Source: Astrothelium macrocarpum (Eukaryota > Ascomycota > Dothideomycetes > Trypetheliales > Trypetheliaceae). Taken from it: DNA of 16,858 nt. The notes beneath the pieces were generated by a model. It had not been told where the DNA came from, made no database searches, and saw nothing but the letters and a program-made list of their open reading frames with translations. Shown piece by piece: positions 9,790 through 16,858 of the stretch. Positions within the stretch are counted from its first letter, which is position 1, and every line of letters begins with the position of its first letter. The stretch is taken from the NCBI GenBank assembly GCA_021030915.1, contig JAGEMR010000258.1:1-16858 (forward strand), in the 5' to 3' direction. The position numbers and the translations under genes are program-made.

Positions 9790-10223
9790 TAGGGTCTACC
9801 ACGGTGTTTCGGCGCAGCCCATCCCTCGGCGCACTTTTTTTTTAAAAAATTCTGACTTTATCAATAATCAATATTTTTGGATTTAATTTCTTTTACGAAT
9901 ACTTAAATTAGTCAGCTTTCTAATAAAAAAAAGTGCATCAAAAAATATTGATTTTTGATAGAGTTAGAATTTTTTAAAAAATAAGTTTTTGCTAGTTTAA
10001 GCTTTGGCCAGGTCAAAGCTTTTTTGAATTTTTAAATCCACATAACTTTATCAAAATCTAATGTTTTTTAATGCACTTTTTTTTATTAAAAAGCTGATTA
10101 ATCAAAATATTCTCAAAAAAAATTCAGTTCAAAAATATCAATTTTTGATAAAGCTAGAATTTTTTTAAAGTTGAAAAAGTGCGTCAACCGATGGGGTGCG
10201 CCGAAACACCGTGGTAGACCCTA
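9790..10223. mobile_element. MITE-like foldback element with TA target duplication
   Basis: A 430-bp non-coding element (9792-10221) is flanked by TA on both sides (9790-9791 and 10222-10223), the target duplication of the Tc1/mariner/pogo superfamily. Its ends are inverted repeats. The outer 25 bp, GGGTCTACCACGGTGTTTCG then GCGCA, are identical in inverted orientation, and similarity continues with a few mismatches to a shared CGCACTTTTT and on into the interior. The interior is AT-rich and folds again: a unit like AAATTCTNRCTTTATCAAAA occurs four times in alternating orientation (about 9842, 9940, 10020 and 10125), around a central AAGCTTTGGCCAGGTCAAAG at about 9997-10016. No transposase is encoded, so it would depend on a partner element elsewhere. 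Confidence 0.85.
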
Positions 10224-10448
10224 TCTGAAATGTTATGAAAGATTATATATGCGTCCAGATTTAAAAAATTATATTAAAATTTTTATAATCGAAATTCTAA
10301 TTATTATCATTTTGAAATTTGAAATTTTAAATATAAATATCAAAAATTTTTATTTCATTTTTTTTGATATTTTGGATATATTAAATGATTTTATCGAAAT
10401 AATTAATATAATATTTTTTATTTATTTCAAAATAAATTTCTGATAACG
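10224..10448. repeat. AT-rich degraded spacer between two mobile elements
   Basis: Low-complexity AT-rich sequence between the MITE-like element and the pogo-type relic. The open frame here (10171-10443) starts inside the MITE terminal repeat and is a run of Ile, Phe, Asn and Lys codons, as expected from AT-rich DNA. I see no gene. Confidence 0.6.
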
Positions 10449-12097
10449 TATTCCACAAGCGAGCGGAACATACAAGCGAGTGGAACACGAACACCAAAAA
10501 TTTACTCCACTTACTTCAACACATAATGTCTGAACACAATAACGTACATTCAATTCACAAAAAAACTCGAATACAATTTATAATTCAGATTATTCAAAAA
10601 GGTCAATTTGACACGAAAAAAAACGTGTTTACAATTTTTAACGTTTTTCATATGACCATATATCAAAGAAATCACGGTATCCAATCTAAAGTCGATACAC
10701 AATTCAATTCTTTGAAATTTATAAAAATAAAAAAGGATACGATTATATATCATATATTTGACCTTGATATACGAGGATTTTTTCCTACCTACGCCCGAAT
10801 TCGAGATATCACAGATTTATTATTCATTTCATGAGATGGAAAAAAAATTGAAAAAAATTGGCCTGTAAATTTTGTCAAACGAAAGACTGAATTTAAAATG
10901 AAATTCAATCAAAAATTTGATTATCAAAGATATTTATGTGAAAATTTTGGCATAATTAAAAACTGATTCCGGTTAATGAATAATATCAAAATGAAATACG
11001 GTATATTGAATGAAAATATTTAGAATTTTGATGAAAATGATTTTATGATGAAAATTATTTCAAATATTTCAAAAATTATTATTGATTCAGAAAAATATTA
11101 TAAATCAAAATAAATTCAATCGGATAATCGTGAATGAATTTCGGTGATTTTAAATATTAATAAAATAAGCCGAATAATTCCGCCTTTTATCATTTTTTAA
11201 AATAAAATTCATCAAAATTCTTGATATGACGAGAATCGATTATTATTCTAATGGCGAATTATAGTCTCTGAAAATGGCTGAATAACAAATAAATTCGATA
11301 TTGAATGAATTAAACACTTTGATATATATACAAAAAAAGAGATTATAGACGTATATCGTTTATTGATTCTGAATGAACATGAAAATCACAATTCTATGAA
11401 ATTTGAAAATTTTTGTGAAAAGAATAAAATAATAATTCTTTATATACCGCCATATTTATCGCATTTTTTACAGTCATTGAATATGGGTTATTTTTCGCCT
11501 TTAAAAAAGACGTATTCGCGTCAGATCGAAATTTTGATACACAATCAGATCAATTATATCATGAAAACCGAATTTTTATCAGTCTTTATTGATACATTTA
11601 AAATATCAATTATAAAAAATCAGATCTTAGAAGGTTTTAGAAATATTAAATTTATTCCTTTTAATTCATAAATAATCTTAAATAAATTAAATATTCAATT
11701 GAAAATTCCATCAGAATTATTCTTTCAGAAAATATTTTGAAAATCCAAAATATCAAAAAATATTAAAGAATTTGAATTTTAATCTATATTAATCCTTAAG
11801 AAATTTACCGATTCTCAAAAAAATTCGCCAATTAGATCTATTGAAACATTGGAAATTTTTATTAAAAATGCGCAAATGATGATATATCAATTTAAAATTA
11901 TAAAAACACGAATCGAAGAATTTGAAATAATAAATACAGCCTATATAAAACGTAAAACACGTAAAAAAAAAACGTTTACAGATAAATGGAATTTTAAATA
12001 AAGAAAAAATCCAAAAATTAGATATCGCAAAAATTGATAATACGAAATCTAGACGTTTGAATGCTGATGAAGATGATGGAACAGAAAATAATATTTG
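10449..12097 (+). mobile_element. pogo/Tc1-type DNA transposon relic (right end not found)
   Basis: The left end probably begins at a TA near 10449. It carries a direct pair of a 16-bp motif, ACAAGCGAGYGGAACA, at 10455-10470 and 10472-10487, differing at one base. Such GC-richer terminal or subterminal repeats are usual in fungal pogo-like elements. The transposase relic fills 10526 to about 12090. I looked for the inverted copy of the left-end motif downstream (11900-12300) and did not find it. The right end is therefore missing, probably cut off where the GC-richer block at 12098 begins. Confidence 0.7.
10526..12090 (+). pseudogene. pogo-like DDE transposase, inactivated by point mutations
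   Basis: Starting at ATG 10526, one reading frame can be followed for about 1.4 kb across many stop codons without an indel. Family landmarks in order: an HTH-like N-terminus; L-D-I-R-G-F-F-P-T-Y; K-N-W-P-V-N-F-V-K-R; F-D-Y-Q-R-Y-L-C-E; the first catalytic Asp in N-F-D-E at 11030-11032; P-P-F-I-I-F; a second catalytic site reading L-N-E-H-E-N-H (codon 11372-11374, Asn where Asp is expected); P-P-Y-L-S-H-F-L-Q; and a third site reading S-L-N-M-G (codon 11480-11482, again Asn for Asp). The Lys/Arg-rich C-terminal tail is near 11940-11970. Intact relatives are about 500 residues and cut and paste DNA at TA sites. This copy is dead. Confidence 0.85.
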
Positions 12098-12440
12098 TTA
12101 TGACCACCGAGAGGCCCGTGTACCCGACATGTCTCCGGCTCATAAGGCTCACGACATGAGCCAAGGGATCTCACCCCTGGCTCATATGGCTCACGCCCTG
12201 AACCGTAGGGCGCTATAAAATATATAAAAACGTAACGCGACCATTATGGCCTTATTATATTCAAAATCATTCTCTAAATTAGTCTTTGATAACGTCTTCA
12301 GTAGAATTTTGAATTATCAAATCATACTATTCTTTATTAATTCAGTTCTTTATCAATTCATTTTAGAAGTCATTTTGATTCCAAATAGATTTGATCTAAA
12401 AATATTTAGAATCATAATACATTGAATATCTTTAAAATGA
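12098..12440 (+). repeat. Possible LTR of the gypsy element, with a GC-richer block
   Basis: About 150 bp (12104-12260) of clearly higher GC sits inside the AT-rich tract. It holds a direct repeat, GGCTCATAAGGCTCACG at 12137-12153 and the same with one change at 12179-12195, followed by a TATA-box-like TATAAAATATATAAAA from 12214. A TG start near 12098, a promoter-like TATA box, and a decayed gag-pol downstream in the same orientation fit a 5' LTR. I cannot place its 3' end or a primer-binding site, and the right LTR lies outside the window, so the call is tentative. A fragment of another unrelated repeat is the alternative. Confidence 0.4.
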
Positions 12441-13000
12441 GTCAATAAGAATAATCATAGAACGGTGATGGGTTATTTCAAATTAGAAGAAGCCGATTCA
12501 TGTCATAATTTGACGAAAAAGTCAGAAAATCTGACAATTTTTATGAAGACTATTTTAAAATGGAGAATTGATTCAATATTATTTAATTATATTTCATATT
12601 TGAAGATATCATGATAATCAATCAATCTTTTTTTATAATCACGTTTATAAAAGAAAGAATATTTTATTAAATCTGATTACGTTTTATTAGTTATATAATA
12701 GAAACTGGAAATTAGATGACCAATAATATATTTTAAAATTTTAATATATTTAAAAAAGAAATTATTAAAATATTCAGAATATTTAATTAATAAATAATAA
12801 TCGAATAAATAATTTTAAATATCAAATAAAAGATTTTAACGGTAAATTATATAATCAGATTTTAAAAATATATTTAATAAATTGAATAAAATGATGAAAT
12901 ATTCTATTTCATATTCTATAAAAAATTTAAAAATAATATCAAAAATGAATTAATATATTATATAGATATCATAGATATTCTATTGTAATTAATAAAAATA

Positions 13001-13435
13001 ATGATTGAATTAGACGATAAATTATATATGAGAATTCTAAAAAAAAGGGAAAGCCGAAAATTAACCGTAGAATGGAAAAATTTACGAATTCAGAATAATG
13101 ATTATAACAATCTAATAGATTTTAATTTTATCGGAAAAAAAAAAAGGGGTAATATCCGTCTGAAGAAAGGATCTAAAGATAAAAAATATTACTTTTATAA
13201 AAAAGAGGGATATTTTATAAAGAATTGCCGGTCCAAATCTAATATGATACGATGAGAAATCGCAATCATGAAAAGGGAAATCAATATGATTTTAATAAAA
13301 AATCCGGATGAGAAAATTTTAATTGAAGAAATCATCCAAAAAGCGTCTGATGAGGGGAATGAATGGCAGTTCGATCAATAGAATGATGGTGAAAAGAATA
13401 ATCCATCTCCGGTATCAAGAAATATATAGAAAGCC
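13001..13435 (+). pseudogene. gag: gag (nucleocapsid) relic with a destroyed CCHC zinc knuckle
   Basis: The frame reads a basic stretch and then Y-Y-F-Y-K-K-E-G-Y-F-I-K-N-C-R-S-K at about 13186-13240. This aligns with a retroviral-type zinc knuckle CxxCxxxGHxxxxC, with both first Cys now Tyr and the His now Tyr; only the last Cys remains. Each change is explained by one transition (TGY to TAY, CAY to TAY). The knuckle would have bound genomic RNA during particle assembly. Beyond the stop near 13253 the same frame goes on with acidic residues to about 13435. The upstream capsid part is unreadable. Confidence 0.7.
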
Positions 13436-14451
13436 CGCGAAAGAATATATGAATATATAATATAATCAAATCAGTAAATAATTCGAATCATAAAAGGATA
13501 TTTAATAACTGAATTCATATTTCAATAATATATCGGAAAGATATTAAAATAATCGAATTATGAGGATCATTTTATGGCCAGATTATGTATAATTTCTAAT
13601 TATTCAATATATATTATTGCGGTACAAATTTTCAGAAAATAATTTGGGATTTTTATAAAATTATTATCGGAAAATTTCGAAATATAAAAAAATGTTTTAT
13701 TTGATATAATTAATTCGGATTATAAATGATTAATTTTATCAGAAGAATGCCGAAATTCAGAATATCAATTATTAGAATATTGAAAATATCGAAAAATAAA
13801 AAAGAATATTTGATAAAATCACATCATTAATATATAAAATCTGCGATATTCTGAATATCGAAAAATATAATAATAATAATATTATAATAAAAATTATAAA
13901 AGATATATATATGACTAATAATAAAAGGGTATATTCATAGATAAAGAAATAAAAAAAATCATATTTATAAATATATTATTATTCAAAAAAAATATAGAAT
14001 ATTTTTAAATGAATTTATCAATATAATTTGTTTATAATTATTGGATTAGAAATTATTTTCAAAAATAATTATTTATTAATAAAAAATATCCAGATTATAA
14101 AAAAAAATATTATTATTAATATAAAAATACGGATTATGAAATTTATATAATAGAAAAATTAATATAATACGAATAATAATCATAGAAAAATTATAATTTG
14201 ATTAATTATTTTATTCATTGACGATAGAAAGGAGAATATATATTAATCAATGAATGATATTATAAAAATAGAGAAATCTGTTTTTATCATAATGATTATG
14301 GGATAACGCAATATTCGCCCACATTTATAAAATAGATTATAATAAAAATATATTTATTATAAAAAAAAGATTTAGATTTTATATACAAAATACGTATATA
14401 AATCTGAATATCATTCAGACATCCAACCATTTATTATATATTATAATAATA

Positions 14452-14724
14452 TTGAAAAAGAAAAAAAGGATTAAAATATTAATCAATTCAGAAATAAATG
14501 GAAATTTTATATTCAAAATATTTCAAAATTTATTGGATTTATCAATTAAATTAAAAGACCAAAAATATATAATACGCATAATAATAGGAGAAAGAATGCC
14601 AGAAATTAGTGAAATTTCCGAAGAAATTCGATCAATATTCATAATTATCGTAGAATATATTAAAAAAATCATATTCGATATCATTATTATAATCAGACAC
14701 GATATTATATTAGAATTATCTTAA
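14452..14724 (+). pseudogene. pol: gypsy aspartic protease relic
   Basis: An open stretch of 90 codons reads I-N-S-E-I-N-G-N-F, which corresponds to the D-S-G-A-T-x-N-F active site of fungal gypsy proteases with the catalytic Asp already Asn and the Gly changed. It is followed by a loop with G-E-R-M-P-E-I-S-E-I-S and a C-terminal R-H-D-I-I-L-E-L-S, equivalent to the usual H-D-I-I-L-G-x-x-W motif. It starts the pol frame that continues through RT. It is long for an open frame here only because few stop-prone codons occur. Confidence 0.75.
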
Positions 14725-14989
14725 TTATAATAATATAATCCAATAATTAATTAGAAAAATGGAATATTGGAAATGGATGGATATAATTATGGGATTATAT
14801 CAAGATTTTCGCATTCAGATATAATGAAAGATGAAACGGATAATTATTTTATATAAATCATTTCAAAAAATGAGATTCTTATCAAAGGAATCTCGGATAT
14901 AACAGATATTCCAATAGAATAAGAAGATCAAAAAATTAATAATTTAAAAATAATTCTAATTATTTCTGAAATTCCTTTAAAATATAAAA

Positions 14990-15770
14990 AATGGACGTAT
15001 CTTTTTAAAGAAGAATTAAATATTAAAATATTATCTAAATATTAATTATGGAATTATAAAATAAAATTTTTTATGGAAAAATAATTTATATTCAGACCCA
15101 TTTATATATTATTCAATAAAAAATTTAAAATATTAAAAGAATATTTGAATAAAAATCTAAAAAAGGATTTTATCAAAAAATCGGAATTATTTATAAAATA
15201 TCCGATTCTTTTTATATTAAAAAAAAATAAAAATTTACGATTTTATATGAATTATTAATAATTTAATGAAATAATAATTAAAAATTGATATTTATTATCG
15301 AATATTATAGAATTATAAAATAGATTTTTAGATGCGTAATAATTTATCAAATTGGATTTATTAGGAATTTATAATCTCATACGAATGAAAGAAAATAAAA
15401 AATAAAAAACAGTATTTCAAATAAAATATGAATATTTTGAATATCTTATTATATTATTTAGATTCATGAATATATCAGCTAATTATTAAATATTCATAAA
15501 TGATATATTACGATTATATTTCGATAAATTCGTAATAATATATTTAGATGACATTTTTATCTATTCAAAAATTAAAAAAGAATATACGTAATATATATAA
15601 TAAATATTCCAAAAATTGAATAAACAAAATTTACGATTAAAATTATCGAAATATAAATTCTGGATCAAAAAAATAAATTTTCTAAATTATATCATTAGAA
15701 TAGAAATCATACGAATTGATCTAGATAAAATGAAATCAGTCAAAAAATAGCCAGAATTAAAAAATATAAA
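14990..15770 (+). pseudogene. pol: gypsy reverse transcriptase relic
   Basis: In the pol frame the RT blocks can be followed in order: F-N-K-K-F-K-I-L-K-E-Y-L and K-D-F-I-K-K-S at the start; P-I-L-F-I-L-K-K-N-K-N-L-R-F (about 15201); F-I-K-L-D-L-L-G-I-Y-N-L-I-R; E-Y-F-E-Y-L; Y-L-D-D at 15541-15552 followed by I-F-I-Y-S-K, the catalytic metal-binding site and still intact; L-R-L-K-L-S-K-Y-K-F; and the connection F-F-L-K-F-I-N-Y. Many in-frame stops make it non-functional, but no frameshift is needed to read it. Confidence 0.88.
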
Positions 15771-16200
15771 AAACGTTCAATTCTTTTTAAAATTCATCAA
15801 TTATAATAAAAGATTCATCAAAAAATATTCTTTCAAAATTCAATTTTTAATAGAATTGATAAAAAATAAAAAGATATTTATTTTCAGAAAAAAAGAAAAA
15901 AAGATGTTCGAAATATTCAAAAAAAATTATTTACGAAATCCCGTATTAAGAATCATTGAATTATCAGAATTAATATAAATCAAAATTGATATATCCGATT
16001 TGGCAATAGAAGTATATTTACGTCAATAATTATAGAATGGGAAATGGCATTCAGTAGAATATTATTCAAAAAAACTTTCAGAATCAGAACAGAATTATGA
16101 TATTTATGATAAAAAATTTCTTATCATAATTATTATATTATAATATTAAAAAATATACGTTGAAGGATCACCATTTTTAGAAATTTTCATAGATCATAAA
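15771..16200 (+). pseudogene. pol: gypsy RNase H relic
   Basis: Directly after RT and in the same frame: I-D-I-S-D-L-A-I-E-V-Y-L near 15985 (the first Asp of the RNase H active site), then Y-Y-S-K-K-L-S-E-S-E-Q-N-Y-D-I-Y-D-K-K-F from 16060. The second active-site residue, normally Glu in D-K-E-L, reads Lys here, and F-I-D-H-K-N marks the third acidic residue. It is dead through several stops and the lost Glu. Confidence 0.8.
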
Positions 16201-16379
16201 AATTTCATTTATTTTATAATAATAAAATAATTAAACCGATAATAAATCAGATAATCAGAATTTTTAAAATAATATAAATTTATTATTAAATATATTTCAG
16301 AAAAAAATAATTCAAAAATTGATATTTTAAATCGAAAATCAGATTATATAATAAAAAAAGTCAAAAATCAAATAATTCT

Positions 16380-16858
16380 TTAAATAAATCAAAATAATAT
16401 ATTATCAGAAAATTATAAAAAAATTAATATAATTCTAATTATTTTTAAATATAATCTATAATCAGAACGAAAAATTATGATTTTATTAGAAAAAATCAAA
16501 AAAATTATTAAAAAATATCATATCAGATTATTTTATAAATATCCAAAAATCGTATAAATTATTAAAAATATTTAATAAAATTGTCATTTTAAAAAAATAA
16601 AAGAATATATCCAAAATTATATTATTAAATATGAATCATATTAGAAAAATAAATATAATATATAAATAAAAAAAGAAATAATTATATTAATAAAATCATT
16701 ATATGAATTATTCAAATAAATCATTATAGATTTTATTACGGATTTATCAGAATCAGAAAATCTAATAATAAAATTAAAATATAATATAATTATGATTATT
16801 ATAAATAAATTAATAAAATATATCATTATTAAATAATTCAAAAAGATATATAAAATAA
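16380..16858 (+). pseudogene. pol: gypsy integrase relic (partial, cut by the window edge)
   Basis: The HHCC zinc-binding region is represented by K-K-I-I-K-K-Y-H and K-Y-P-K-I near 16500-16550, with the second His lost, and by C-H-F-K-K-I-K-E-Y-I-Q-N-Y-I near 16580 with the paired cysteines changed to Tyr or Ser. The catalytic core begins with D-F-I-T-D-L-S-E-S-E-N at 16729, containing the first Asp of the DD(35)E triad, and continues K-L-K-Y-N-I-I-M-I-I-I-N-K-L. The remaining catalytic residues lie beyond the window. Confidence 0.75.

Larger units (their letters stand above)
12441..16858 (+). mobile_element. Ty3/gypsy LTR retrotransposon relic, runs off the right edge
   Basis: The order gag zinc knuckle, protease, reverse transcriptase, RNase H, integrase on the plus strand is diagnostic for Ty3/gypsy (in copia the integrase precedes RT). 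The pol part stays in one frame from 14452 to the end of the window, broken only by stop codons, while the zinc knuckle is in a different frame, as is usual where gag and pol are joined by frameshifting. The element is heavily AT-shifted. The 12441-13000 and 13440-14450 parts should hold the rest of gag and the gag-pol spacer, but I can read no motif in them. Confidence 0.85.

Noticed and set aside
10171..10443. 90-codon open frame beginning in the right end of the MITE
   Set aside because: It starts in the inverted repeat and continues as an Ile/Phe/Asn/Lys run through AT-rich spacer, so it is a composition artefact.
16641..16841. 66-codon minus-strand open frame, mostly Ile, Phe and Tyr
   Set aside because: It lies antisense to the integrase relic, and its hydrophobicity follows from the AT content.

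Overview
The window looks like part of a filamentous ascomycete (Pezizomycotina) genome. The evidence is short spliceosomal introns of 44-63 bp, a C-terminal NACHT/WD40-type NLR remnant, a fungal pogo-type transposase relic, a Ty3/gypsy element of fungal type, and long AT-rich tracts damaged by RIP-like C-to-T / G-to-A mutation. Genus and species cannot be told from the sequence.

Layout. Positions 1-2330 are a very AT-rich tract with no readable gene. Positions 2330-9720 are an island of normal composition holding four gene remnants or genes: a truncated MFS transporter fragment (minus, 2338-2478), a broken HAD-superfamily phosphatase (plus, 2753-3530), one apparently intact multi-exon gene (minus, 6730-4227), and the broken C-terminal half of a WD40-repeat protein of the fungal NACHT-WD40 (STAND/NLR) type (plus, 6811-8757). 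Positions 9720-16858 are a second AT-rich tract built of mobile elements: a 430-bp MITE-like foldback element with TA target duplications (9790-10223), a pogo/Tc1-type DNA transposon relic (about 10449-12097), a short GC-richer block that may be an LTR (12098-12260), and a decayed Ty3/gypsy retrotransposon running off the right edge.

The most interesting object is the intact gene. Spliced by hand it gives 10 exons and 2028 coding nucleotides (675 codons plus stop, exactly in frame). It encodes two complete fructosamine-kinase-like (FN3K, APH-fold) domains in tandem, each with its own ATP-lysine, HxDLWxGN loop and downstream FD motif. Four exons of matching place and size in the two halves show that it arose by tandem duplication and in-frame fusion: the C-terminal tail of domain A runs straight into the N-terminus of domain B within one exon. 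Every other gene in the island is dead, so this gene seems to have been kept while its surroundings decayed.

A second point is the mutation pattern of the AT-rich tracts. C survives mostly after T (TpC) or in CpG, while ApC and GpC are almost gone; G mirrors this on the other strand. This is not the CpA-centred pattern usually quoted for RIP. The pogo and gypsy pol relics keep one reading frame over 1.4 kb and 2.4 kb respectively, so the damage is point substitution, not indels.
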